Below the pieces are notes generated by a model. That model was given only the letters and a program-made list of their open reading frames with translations, had not been told where the DNA came from and ran no database searches. From Cryobacterium psychrophilum (GTDB lineage Bacteria; Actinomycetota; Actinomycetes; Actinomycetales; Microbacteriaceae), in contig NZ_SODI01000002.1 in NCBI RefSeq assembly GCF_004365915.1, forward strand, positions 47,859-111,858: a stretch of DNA of 64,000 bases. The letters are read 5' to 3'. The position numbers were made by a program, and so were the translations under genes. Of the stretch, positions 34,240 through 44,200 are shown in pieces (position 1 is the stretch's first letter; every line of letters begins with the position of its first letter).

Positions 34240-35829
34240 ATGGCGGATTATCGGAAAATATTGGGGTTGCTGCTCGAGGGGCGCAGCTACCGCGACGTCG
34301 TCGAGATCGTGGGGTGCTCGCATCGCGACGTGGCTCGGGTGCGGCAGGAGGTCGAGGCTCGGGGCCTGACCGCGACCGTTACGGTGAGTGATACCGAGTT
34401 GGCGGAATGGTTCCCCGACGGGCGTCGGAAAGTCTCAGACGAGTACGACCAACCCGACCTGGCACGGGTGCTGGCGGCGATGAAAGCAAACCGGCACTTC
34501 ACGTTGCTGCTGGCCTGGCGCCGCTACGTCGACACCACAGATGCGGGCAAGAAGTACGGGTACTCGCAGTTCTGCGCCCTGTTCACCGGTTATCTTCGCA
34601 CCCACGATCTCGTCGCGGTGCTCCGCCACGAGCCGGGACGGGCGATGTTGGTGGACTGGGCCGGCGACACGATGGACATCGTCGACACCATCACCGGTGA
34701 AGTGGTCCGGGCCATCTTGTTCGTTGCGGTGCTTCCGTTTTCGGGGCTGATGTTTTGCCGCGCCTACGCGGATATGAAATCCCCCGCCTGGCTCGACGCC
34801 CACGTTCACGCATTCGCGTTCTTTGGAGGCGTCACGCAGATCATCGTGCCGGACAACCCGACGACGTCGACCCACCGAACCCACCAAGGCGATGCGGAGC
34901 GGGTCGTGAACGCCCGATATCAGCAACTCGCTGACCACTATCAGACAGCAATTGTCCCGGCCAGACCGAAAAAGCCGCGCGACAAGGCATCAGCCGAGAA
35001 TGCGGTGAACGTCGTCAACAAACGCGTCATCGGCTATCTCGAAGACGATGTCTTCACGACCCTGAGCGAATTGAACACCGCAATCGAGGAACGGGTGCGA
35101 GAGATCAACCACGACATTCGCCGCGCCGACGACACCACCCGGTGGGAACGCTTCGACACCGAAGAGCGCGAGCTTTTGGGCTCGCTGCCTGATATCGGGT
35201 TCGAGGACGTCGAGTGGAAAGAGTTGAAAGCTGCCCGGAACTACCACGTCACCGCGGACACGCAACGCTATTCCGTGCCCTTTGCCCTAGCGGGCAAGCT
35301 GCTGCGGGTCCGGGTGACATCGTCTCGGGTGACGATCTTCGACGGCAACGACAGCATCTGCGAACACCCAAGGCTGACAGGTCGGAAGGGCCAGTACTCG
35401 ACTCTTCCCGAGCATGTTCCGCCGCAGCACCGCGATATCGACGGGTTGTGGTCTAGGCGCTGGTTCATTGACCGGGCGCGCAGCGCCGGGCCGGCGACCG
35501 TCACGGTGATCGAGCAGATCCTCGACAGCCAAGCAATCGAAGCGCAAGGATACCTGTCCTGCCAGAACATCCTCGACGGCCTCGGCAAGAACAACCGAGA
35601 ACGCTTGGAGGCCGCCTGCCAAGACCTCGTCAACCGCAAAGCCCATCCGACGTATTCCACTCTGAAACGGTTGATGGCGGCCATTGATAGTGACGTGAAA
35701 AAGCCCCGACCGGTGACCCCGGCGGCCTCGACACGCAAACGCAGCAGCACTGTCGTGTTCCGCGACACCGTCACGGACGTCTATGTCCGTGACGCCTCCC
35801 ACTACGCCCGAAACGAGGACGGAAAGTGA
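34240..35829 (+). CDS. istA: IS21 transposase IstA
   Basis: A 529-residue DDE integrase. An N-terminal helix-turn-helix (ILGLLLEGRSYRDVVEIVGC, then SHRDVARVRQE) binds the ends. The rve core has the first Asp in MLVDWAGDTMDI, the second in QIIVPDNPTT and the glutamate in KPRDKASAENAVNVV. A C-terminal Mu-like beta domain (YSVPFALAGKLLRVRVTSSR) follows. The GTGA overlap with istB couples the two. Confidence 0.93.
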   Translation: MADYRKILGLLLEGRSYRDVVEIVGCSHRDVARVRQEVEARGLTATVTVSDTELAEWFPDGRRKVSDEYDQPDLARVLAAMKANRHFTLLLAWRRYVDTTDAGKKYGYSQFCALFTGYLRTHDLVAVLRHEPGRAMLVDWAGDTMDIVDTITGEVVRAILFVAVLPFSGLMFCRAYADMKSPAWLDAHVHAFAFFGGVTQIIVPDNPTTSTHRTHQGDAERVVNARYQQLADHYQTAIVPARPKKPRDKASAENAVNVVNKRVIGYLEDDVFTTLSELNTAIEERVREINHDIRRADDTTRWERFDTEERELLGSLPDIGFEDVEWKELKAARNYHVTADTQRYSVPFALAGKLLRVRVTSSRVTIFDGNDSICEHPRLTGRKGQYSTLPEHVPPQHRDIDGLWSRRWFIDRARSAGPATVTVIEQILDSQAIEAQGYLSCQNILDGLGKNNRERLEAACQDLVNRKAHPTYSTLKRLMAAIDSDVKKPRPVTPAASTRKRSSTVVFRDTVTDVYVRDASHYARNEDGK

Positions 35830-36596
35830 CGTTCACCAGCGTTGACTATGACAAGTTCCGCGCACTGCGCGTAACCCACGTCGCGACCCGGCTGGAGGAA
35901 CTCATCCAAGACGAAGCCAACGACACCCTCACGCCAGAGCAGCTGTTCCTCACTGCGGTCGATGACGCGTTGGAATCCCGACGCGTCAGCCGGGTCGACA
36001 AACTCATCCGCCAGGCAGCCCTCCCCATCCCTGGCGCCACCGTCGCTGAGGTCGACTACCGCGAGGGACGCGGCATCACCGCCGTCAGAATGCGGCGCTA
36101 TGCCGCCCATGACTGGCGCTTGGATGCGACCAACCTGCTCATCATCTCGCCTACCGGTGGCGGGAAAACCTACCTCGCCTGCGCGCTGGCCATCGGCGCT
36201 TGCCACAGTGAGCACTCCGTTCTCTACTCCCGGATGGACGACCTCGCCCGGAGACTCGTCATCGCTCGCGGCGACGGCATCGCGCATCAGAAACTGTTGA
36301 ACGAGCTCTCCAACATCGATTTGCTGATCATTGATGATTTCCTGACCGTCGGTGTTGACAGCGACGCAGCCAGCGACTTGTTCGCGATCCTCGCGAACCG
36401 GGAGCACCGACTGCCGACGATGATCGCCTCGCAGACCGGACCCGCGCATTGGGTCGCCGAGCTGCCCGACCGCGTCGCGGCGGACTCAATCGTGAACCGC
36501 CTCGCCAACAACGCCCGCATCATCAACCTCGGCCAGATCGACATGCGTCAGCACCGAAACGACCAAGCCCGCGCCGAGAAGAGCTACTGGGAGTAA
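35826..36596 (+). CDS. istB: IS21 helper ATPase IstB
   Basis: A 256-residue AAA+ ATPase of the DnaC/IstB family. Walker A reads LLIISPTGGGKTYLACALA near residues 105-123, Walker B is IDLLIIDDFL, and the arginine-finger region is RVAADSIVNRLANNARI. It polymerises on target DNA and directs IstA. GTG start overlapping the istA stop. The first glycine of Walker A is Ser-Pro (SPTGGGKT), which is common in this family. Confidence 0.93.
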   Translation: MTFTSVDYDKFRALRVTHVATRLEELIQDEANDTLTPEQLFLTAVDDALESRRVSRVDKLIRQAALPIPGATVAEVDYREGRGITAVRMRRYAAHDWRLDATNLLIISPTGGGKTYLACALAIGACHSEHSVLYSRMDDLARRLVIARGDGIAHQKLLNELSNIDLLIIDDFLTVGVDSDAASDLFAILANREHRLPTMIASQTGPAHWVAELPDRVAADSIVNRLANNARIINLGQIDMRQHRNDQARAEKSYWE

Positions 36597-36696
36597 CACC
36601 GGAGCGGCTCGGGCGCCAAGCTCGGGCCGCTACCCCCTCGTCAGAACAGCGCTACCACGTGCTCGGACGTGCGCTACCGCCAGGGGCTACTCGTCA

Positions 36697-36726
36697 GAGT
36701 GGAAGTACCACGGCGAATGTCCTCAT
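36697..36726 (-). pseudogene. start codon and first codons of the IS21-disrupted gene
   Basis: On the minus strand ATG AGG ACA TTC GCC GTG GTA CTT, followed by the target duplication CACTC, reads MRTFAVVLPL and joins in frame to IAALLGAAIG at 34091 once IS21 is removed. A GAGAA stretch precedes the ATG. The insertion therefore hit the gene at about codon 10. Confidence 0.6.
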
Positions 36727-37036
36727 TCTCGTGATATTTTCGCGCGCCCGATCTTTGATCATTACCGGACCTTATCAGGGGGTGAGATCGAGGTATGCGC
36801 CCGGATACGCGACGATCTCGAAGGTCACGGGCGACCGTCAGACGCAGCATTCGAAGCGAGCGGAAGCACCCGGTATCTCGCGTTGGAGTTCCCTCGTGGA
36901 CGGCCGATACAGATTCGGTCTCGACCCGAATCTGCGGCATTAGATGTTCCCTCTAGCTTTCTTGGGGGCCAGAACTTAGACGTTTGTCTTTAGTTTTTCA
37001 GACGACCAGTTCTCCGAGCGGCCTGAGTTTTGTCAG
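36727..37036. other. gene-free stretch
   Basis: These 310 bases hold no supported gene. The right part, near 36940-37000, is AT-richer with a run GTTTGTCTTTAGTTTTTCAG. The left part should carry the promoter of the IS21-disrupted gene. No repeat or palindrome of note was seen. Confidence 0.4.
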
Positions 37037-38647
37037 TTAGGCCGCGGTTCCGAGGCGTGCGTCGATGATGTATCCGTTGACGATTCGGTCGATGGATTTC
37101 AAGGCCTGGCGTAATTCGATCGGGGCGGGCGGGGTATCCGCAGCGAGCAGGGGTCGTAAGAGACGGCGATGAACTTTGGTGTAAAACAGGGCGACGCGCA
37201 GACCGTCTGGCGTGAGGTTGTAGCTGTTGCTGTGTTCTCGGCGTTGGATGAGACCGTTGGTCCGCAGACGGTGGAGGTCGTAGCTCATCTGGTGCGTTGT
37301 GTAGTCGGTGTCCAGGAGTTGGATTACTCGGGCACGGAGGCTCCGATGGGTGAATCCGAGGACGGTGAGGCTGACACAAAGTGCGCCGAACAGGGCCATG
37401 ACCCGAGGGTCGCCGAATCTCATGGCTGGAGTCCTTCTCCCGTCCGCAGTAAGCGAAGAGGACGCGACCCGCTCAAAGGCTGGGCTCGCAAGGACACAAC
37501 CCTGCCCGACACGTTCAGTATCAAGCAATCGACTGTTGATGTCACGCGCTTTCGGTTGTAATTCCTCCAGATGCTCCAAACGCCGAAGGCAGTTCAGATC
37601 CTTGGGAGAATTGATGACGGTCTCGATACGGAGCGCTCGACCGTCCTTGAGGTATTGCTTGATACGAGAATGCTTGAAGAACACGTTCATGCTGACTTGC
37701 GTGTCGGTCGTGACCACTTTCGTGCTGCACGGAGCGTGATTAACGATGGGACGTCCGTGTCCGGAGCAGGGAGGGTAACCCTTGAATAGTAATTCCACGG
37801 TCTCCGGCCGGCCCAGATCAAGATTGTCGGTGACCAGGGATTCGAAGAAACCTCGGGCGTGGCGAGGCGCGTCGAAGACGATCGTGCGGGACGTCTCAAT
37901 CTGCCGCATCGATAACTCCCACCAGTAACCAAATTCTCGGTCGTACTCCGTCAACGGCACGGGAAGAATATTCATCCACCGGTCGAAGAATTCTTGGATG
38001 ACCGTGGAGGTGAGTCGGTCGCAGATAGCTTGCAACGCAGGCGCATCATCACAGGACGCGAACCCGTTCGACAGCGCGGTGAAGCTGATACCAGCCTGCA
38101 TCGCCTGACGCTTGGCCCACTCGTGACCATTGACCCACACTTTGATCGGATACGGGAAGTAGGAGCAGATCTTGATGAAGGACCCACCAAAATCTCTATC
38201 CCACAGGTAAAAGTAGTAACACGTCACCCTCCGATCAGCCTTCGTGAATGAGTACCACGGGAAGCCGTGCGAGCCGCCCTTGTCATAGGCGGCGAACACG
38301 TTCTGGTACTCCTGCGCCACCCCAATAGCGACAACACCCGAGGTGCCCGTTCTCTCCTGCGCGGTCAGGTAGCGGCGCATAACGTCAATCTTTCGATCGT
38401 CTCTCTTGAACTGCACCACAGGAATATTGTTCTGCTCCGCATATTCTCGGACGGACTGACGAAACGAGGTTCCGATCTTCTCTAAGATCGCCGGCGACGG
38501 AATATTCTTCCCTAAGTGATCTTTCATGAACCGGATCACTTGCCCGCCGACCTGGAGAATTGGAACGTAACCGTTCAAATAGATGCGATCAAGACACTCA
38601 ATATCCAGTGCCACATGCCCCTCGAGGACCTCGTTGATATTGACCAT
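37037..38647 (-). CDS. uncharacterised protein with C-terminal winged helix
   Basis: A 536-residue protein of unknown function. The start at 38647 (MVNINEVLEGHVALDIECLD) gives a compact N-terminus; the frame upstream looks unrelated. The first 390 residues have no motif I recognise but look globular and well conserved (NGYVPILQVGGQVIRFMKDH, then VREYAEQNNIPVVQFKRDDR, then CYYFYLWDRDFGGSFIKICS). The last 110 residues contain a winged helix (VIQLLDTDYTTHQMSYDLHR, then NGLIQRREHSNSYNLTPDGL). I have seen similar sequences listed as hypothetical proteins near mobile elements. It stands alone between the IS21 and IS256 elements. A DNA-related role is inferred from the winged helix only. Confidence 0.65.
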   Translation of the reverse strand: MVNINEVLEGHVALDIECLDRIYLNGYVPILQVGGQVIRFMKDHLGKNIPSPAILEKIGTSFRQSVREYAEQNNIPVVQFKRDDRKIDVMRRYLTAQERTGTSGVVAIGVAQEYQNVFAAYDKGGSHGFPWYSFTKADRRVTCYYFYLWDRDFGGSFIKICSYFPYPIKVWVNGHEWAKRQAMQAGISFTALSNGFASCDDAPALQAICDRLTSTVIQEFFDRWMNILPVPLTEYDREFGYWWELSMRQIETSRTIVFDAPRHARGFFESLVTDNLDLGRPETVELLFKGYPPCSGHGRPIVNHAPCSTKVVTTDTQVSMNVFFKHSRIKQYLKDGRALRIETVINSPKDLNCLRRLEHLEELQPKARDINSRLLDTERVGQGCVLASPAFERVASSSLTADGRRTPAMRFGDPRVMALFGALCVSLTVLGFTHRSLRARVIQLLDTDYTTHQMSYDLHRLRTNGLIQRREHSNSYNLTPDGLRVALFYTKVHRRLLRPLLAADTPPAPIELRQALKSIDRIVNGYIIDARLGTAA

Positions 38648-38781
38648 CGAACCCACCGCCTCACGATAAGAACGCGCTAGACAAGTAACTCTCCTCCACG
38701 TCAGAACCGCACGCCACCCCAGATACGGCACCACCTCGCTCGGCGGTCAGAGGAGCAACCTCATTGGGAGCGTGGGCCAGT

Positions 38782-40171
38782 GGGACTGTCTCTTAAACGG
38801 TGTTTCCGGCCTGACGCGCTGGACGTGGGTCTGGCGGGAAAGGTGCCGTGATGACGACACTTGATGCTGTGACGAAGAAGACGAAAAATGAGCCCACCCG
38901 TGAGGCGGTGGCGGCGAAGGAATGGGTGCGCCTGGCCAAGGAGCAGGGCCTGACCCTGGACGGTCCTGAAGGGCTGCTGGGCCAGTTCACGAAAACGTTC
39001 CTGGAGACGGCGCTGAACGAGGAAATGACTGAGCATCTCGGTCATGAGAAGAACCGTGCCCCGGACGAGCGTGACGAATCCAACGTGCGCAACGGGACCC
39101 GGCCCAAAACGGTGATCAGCCCCTCGACGGGGCCGGTGACCATCCAGGTGCCTCGTGACCGGGACGGCACGTTCACTCCGGTGATCGTGCCGAAACGACA
39201 ACGCCGCTTGACCGGGGTCGATGAGATTGTGCTGTCGTTGTATGCCCGCGGCCTCACGACCGGGGAGATCAGCGCGCACTTCAACCAGATCTACGGTGCG
39301 CAGGTCTCCAAAGAGACGATCTCTCGCATCACGGACAAGGTGATCGAGGAGATGCAAACGTGGCAGTCCCGCCCCTTGAACGGCGTCTACGCGGCGATCT
39401 TCATCGACGCGATCGTGGTGAAGATTCGGGACGGGCAGGTCGCCAACCGGCCCATCTACGCGGCCATCGGCGTGACCCTGGACGGCGATAAAGACATTCT
39501 GGGATTGTGGGCCGGCACCGGCGGTGAAGGCGCCAAATTCTGGATGTCTGTCCTGACCGACATCAAGAACCGTGGTGTCACCGACACGTTCTTCCTGGTC
39601 TGTGACGGGTTAAAAGGGCTCCCGGACGTTGTCGGGAACGTGTGGCCGTTGACGACGGTGCAGACGTGCATCATTCACCTCATTCGGAACACGTTCAAGC
39701 TGTCCTCGAAGAAGGATTGGGATGCGATGAAACGAGCGGTGAAACCGATCTACACCGCTCCGACCGTCGACGCCGCGCGGGCAGCATTGGACGATCTGAC
39801 CGAGATCTGGGGGAAGAAATACGGTGCGATCATCCGGTTATGGGAGTCGGCATGGGAAGAATTCACCCCTTTCCTGTCCTACGACCCCGAGATCCGCCAA
39901 GTGATCTGCTCCACGAATGCGATCGAGTCACTCAATGCCCGGTACCGGCGGGCGGTGCGTGCTCGAGGGCATTTCCCCACCGAGCAGGCCGCTCTAAAAT
40001 GCTTGTATCTGGTCACGCGAAGTCTCGATCCCACCGGTGAGGGCCGAGCTCGTTGGACGATGCGTTGGAAGCCAGCTCTCAACGCCTTCGCCATCACCTT
40101 CCACGACCGCTGGCCGAACGCAGAATCCTACTAATGAAAAACGCCGGAAACACCGTTAACGAGACACACCC
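38782..40171 (+). mobile_element. IS256-family insertion sequence, copy 2
   Basis: The same 1390-bp element as copy 1, same orientation, no difference seen over the parts compared. Its target duplication is GGGCCAGT at 38774-38781 and 40172-40179, different from that of copy 1, so the two copies inserted independently. Confidence 0.95.
38851..40134 (+). CDS. IS256-family (mutator) transposase, copy 2
   Basis: The 427-residue product is identical to the copy 1 transposase (same DDE landmarks, including IFIDAIVVKIRDGQ, FLVCDGLKGLPDVV and CSTNAIESLNARYRR). The frame is intact, so either copy could mobilise both. Confidence 0.95.
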   Translation: MTTLDAVTKKTKNEPTREAVAAKEWVRLAKEQGLTLDGPEGLLGQFTKTFLETALNEEMTEHLGHEKNRAPDERDESNVRNGTRPKTVISPSTGPVTIQVPRDRDGTFTPVIVPKRQRRLTGVDEIVLSLYARGLTTGEISAHFNQIYGAQVSKETISRITDKVIEEMQTWQSRPLNGVYAAIFIDAIVVKIRDGQVANRPIYAAIGVTLDGDKDILGLWAGTGGEGAKFWMSVLTDIKNRGVTDTFFLVCDGLKGLPDVVGNVWPLTTVQTCIIHLIRNTFKLSSKKDWDAMKRAVKPIYTAPTVDAARAALDDLTEIWGKKYGAIIRLWESAWEEFTPFLSYDPEIRQVICSTNAIESLNARYRRAVRARGHFPTEQAALKCLYLVTRSLDPTGEGRARWTMRWKPALNAFAITFHDRWPNAESY

Positions 40172-40358
40172 GGGCCAGTAGCCGCATAATCGGCGTTGGG
40201 GCCCAGTTCGTGATGGCTGTGCCGGCAGCGCGGCGGCCTGAACGTCATCGTGTGAGTTGATGGGGTCCAGGGATCGCGGGCTTGCGGCCGACTGAAAAGA
40301 GGGCCAGGGGCGCCGGACGCCGTCGGGCGAGGCTGCCCGCCGGGGCGGGGTCGGTGCT

Positions 40359-41233
40359 TTAGGTTCCCAGCCGGGGCGTCAGCGGGGTGTTTGCGGCCAG
40401 GAGGGCTCGGGTTTGCATGCTGTGTAGCTTCATCAGGTTGTGGCAGGCGGCGAGGAGGTCCCACTCGTGGGCGGCTTGGTCCAGGCCGCGTAGCAGAACG
40501 AATTTGCCTTGCCGGGTGTGAATCTGACCGAACACGGGCTCCACGATCGCTTTGCGCCGCGCATAAACCGTGCGCCCTCTCTTCGTTTTGAGTTTGCGGG
40601 CCATGCGTTCTCGCAGCGTCGCATTCCCGGGGATCCGACCCCGCGGAACCTCGGGAACACGTTCACCGTGCTTCACCCGTCCGGTCGCGATGAAAAACTC
40701 CGTCGCGCCACCAGTGTCCGTGTGCAGGGCCTTCGCGTAGTCCAGGTTCGTTGCTGAACAATACCCCGCATCAGCCAGGACCTGCCGGGGCAGAACCCCG
40801 ACCGTGTCGTGGAGTTTCTTCATCAGCGGCACGACCTGTTCAACATCCACGGCGATGTTCGTCAACGTTGTGGCGACGATGACTTGGTGATCCTGATCAA
40901 CGATGGCCTGCGCGTTATAGGCGTAGTGAAACGATCCGTCGGCGGTCTTCATGATGCGGGCGTCCGGATCGGTGAAGTTGCGTTGCGCCTTCGGAGCGAC
41001 GACCGCGTTCGTCGCCGCATCCTCACCTTTCTTCGCGACCACCTCGTCGTCATCGCCCTTCTCTCGGGTCTTCTTTTCCGCGTCTTTCTTGGCCCGTGCG
41101 GCCGCGTCAGCTTCTAACGCGGCCCGCGCTTCGGCGAGTTTGACCAGGCGGGATTCCCGCCGGGCCAGTTCCGGGGGCAACTCGTCGTCGCGTTTGTCCT
41201 TCCCCCAACGGGAAGGGTTACGTTCAGAGCAAT
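40359..41233 (-). pseudogene. IS1182-family transposase, C-terminal two thirds
   Basis: The frame runs without a start from the Tn3 junction: SERNPSRWGKDKRDDELPPE, then FTDPDARIMKTADGSFHYAY (the PDSRxM/GSFHYAYN hallmark of IS1182/IS5-like DDE enzymes). It continues VLADAGYCSATNLDYAKALH (catalytic Asp) and RRKAIVEPVFGQIHTRQGKF (catalytic Glu). The N-terminal domain with the first Asp is missing. The 187 bases between it and IS256 copy 2 (40172-40358) hold no gene. Confidence 0.8.
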
Positions 41234-41243
41234 GTCGCTTCGT

Positions 41244-44200
41244 TCAGGTCTCCCGGTCCTCTTCGACGTTCGGGAAGGGCCGAAGTTGCGTTCCAGTAGA
41301 GTCTGCCGTGAAGGTGTAGCGACCCAGCATGTTGATGTGTTCTGAGACCAGCGGAGAAAGACGTCGCACGTCTTCATCGGCAACACTGGCACCACGGCCG
41401 CGGAGCTCGGTGAGTGCGGCGTCCAGGTAGCGGGTATTCCACAGGATGACGGCGTTCAGGACCAGGCCAAGGGCTCCGAGCTGATCTTCTTGGCCTTCCC
41501 GGTAGGACTGCCGTATCTGGCCTCTCCTGCCGTGGAAAACGAGTCTGGCCAGGGCGTGGCGGGATTCTTGCAGTGTCAACTGGGTATGAATTTGCTGGCG
41601 GTAGCCCTCGTCAACATCGATGAAGTCCAGCAGGTGCTCGGTTTTGGCTATTCTGCCGTACTCCGCCAACGCTTTTCCGAGCAGGGTTGGTGCACCGCCG
41701 CCCTGGGTGACTCGCAGAATTTCCGAGGCGCGCACGGTACCGGCAGTCAAGGATCCGGCAAGGCGGAGCATGTCTGGCCAGTTTGCCGTGATGAGGTCCA
41801 GGTTGATTCGGTTGCGGCCGGCTACCGCGTTCAGCTGTCCGTAGTCTGCTGTGGTGCCGATGCGCCAGAACCGTTGGTCGGGAAGCCCGGCCAGGCGCGG
41901 TGAGAATCGGTATCCGAGCAGGGTGAAGAGCCCAAAGATCTGGTCTGAGTAGGAGGCCGTATCGGTGGCGACCATCTCGGGGCGTTGGCCGACGTCAAGA
42001 TCGAGCAGCCCATCCAAAATGTGGAGGGAATCGCGGACCGTTCCGGGGACGACAACGGCACCAAGGCCGGCCACTTGGTCGTTGAGATAGTTCAGCCAGG
42101 TCAGGCCGCGGCCGTGGCCGAAGTAGCGCGGATTCGCCCCGGCGTTGACGGTGGCAACGGGCACCACGAACCGCATCCCATCAACGGACGCCAGCAGGCC
42201 GGTACCCCAGCGCTGGGCAAGGCCAAGCGCGGACTGGGCCTGAACCAGCTGGGAGTTGGCCGCGCGAAGCGTGTCGGCGCGCACATAGTGTTGATCAACG
42301 TGTGCCAGGCGTCCACGGGTCAGTGCGGGGTGGCCGTCTTTGACCACCGGTGTTAGGCCGACGTTGCACGCCTCGGCCACCAGGATGGCCGCGACAGAAA
42401 CGGCGAGCTGGTCCATCCGTGCAGAGGCCTCAGACACGTGGCTGAATTCTGACAGGAACCCCGTCCAGGAATGAACTTCCAACAGCACATCGGGCAGATC
42501 TACTTGCGGCAGCATCGCCGACACCAGCCCCCGCAGCTGCGTCAAGGACTCGGGTATTGTTTTGGCCTCCAGGGGCGAAAGATGAACCTTGCCGGCATCG
42601 TCAATCCTTACCGCAGTGTTATTGGCGAGCTGATCGGCCGCCGCCCGGTAGCGGGCGTCCAGGCTGTGGCGGACACCCTCAAGGTGGGCCGCGGGCTCTT
42701 CAGACAGTTGGAGTGACGTCAAGGTCTCGTTCTTGGTCTCCTGCCACGCCGGGTCGGTCAGCAACCGTGCTCGGGGGTCTCCCCAACGGCGCCCGCCCAC
42801 AACGAAAATGTCCCTGCGCCGCAGTGCCTTATGAACAGCGTCCATCACCGCCACCGTGTAAGCCCTGCGATCGATCTCTCCTGCAGCCTCGATCAGGCGT
42901 TGCCAGGCCGGTGACAGTACGGACAGATCAACCTGGCTTGGATCGGTTTTACGGCCGTCCAAAACGTCCGGCAACGCGCCCAGGGCGGCCGATGTTGGGT
43001 CCCCGCCTGCGGTGGCCCCAAAGAGTTTCGCCGATGCCAACGCCGGCAGGAAGGACCGCACTGTGGTGAACCGGCGCATCATCTCGGCCGCGGTATCACC
43101 CTCACTGCCGTCCGGATTCACCAATTCAGTGACCACGTCGATCGCAGCACGCAACTCGGGAAACGAAACCTGTTCGGCAAGCACCGAGGCGGCCCCTGCG
43201 CTGGAATATTCCGTATTGCCCAGGACCTCAACCAGTGTTTTCGCAGCCTGTGCCAGCTGCAGCGACGCCTTCGACAAACGGGGCAGAGACTTCAACCGGG
43301 CCGCCGTGGATTCCCTAGCCGCCTTACGGACCACGCGTTCAGTGACGATGGCATCGAGGGCATCACACAAATCATCAGCGACCTCGGACGTCAATGCCCG
43401 CACCGCACACAGCAGCGTCGCACCCCGGCGTTGACCCGACAACCCCTGCAGCGCTGATGCCTTCCCCGCCAACCCGTAGCGAGCCAGGGCATTCATCCGG
43501 CCCGCGGGTACCGTCTCCACATCGATGGTCCCCGCACCCAAGGCCTGTAGGCGTGTCAGCCGGTCCAACTGCCGCAGCAGCTCCGGCACCGAGACCCGCG
43601 AGGGCCCTGTCCGCAGTCTTTCCCACGCCGTCAGCCTGGAACCGTCCTCGACACGAAGCAACGCCTCCAACTCCTGGATCAAGGCGGGCCCGGCCGCGTC
43701 AATCAGCACAGAATAGAGCCGGTCATTCTCGCCAGCACGAACCTCTGCAACCAAACGCGTCAACGTGGATACGCCAGGAAGAAGGACCTTCCGCTCACGC
43801 AGCCAGAGAGCCGCCCGTTCAAACAAGCGCACCGGCCCCTCCGACGACGACCACGCCCGGGCCGACAGGAACAGCCTCAGCTCCTCGTACATGACCGGAT
43901 CAGCGAGGTCGACGTACCCGTAAACGGCAGAGATCTCCGCAGCATGTTCGTAACCGGTCTGGCCCCGCTGCGCGTAAAGCTTGAAAGCGGAAGCATCCGC
44001 AATGCCCAGCTGCCCGGCCAGGGATTCCACCACTGGCCAAGGGACAACCAGCGGATCCGTCAGGAACCGGCCTACTACACGTACCGTGGCCAGCTGAACA
44101 GCGAATCCAAGACGGTTGTGCATCCCTCGGCGGCGGCGGGCCACCAACAGATCGGCATCGTCCAACCAACAAGAGCGCTCCAGGTCCTCCCGCGATACCT

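Larger units (their letters stand above)
34097..36696 (+). mobile_element. IS21-family insertion sequence
   Basis: A 2600-bp element with ends TGGCGAGTAGCCCTTG (left) and TGACGAGTAGCCCCTG (right, read inward), followed by repeated GGTAGC boxes inside each end, as is usual for IS21. It is flanked by a 5-bp duplication GAGTG at 34092-34096 and 36697-36701. Both istA and istB are intact, so it is probably active. Confidence 0.9.

Noticed and set aside
26935..40171. A single composite transposon bounded by the two IS256 copies
   Set aside because: Each copy has its own complete 8-bp target duplication, so they inserted separately; a composite insertion would share one outer duplication.
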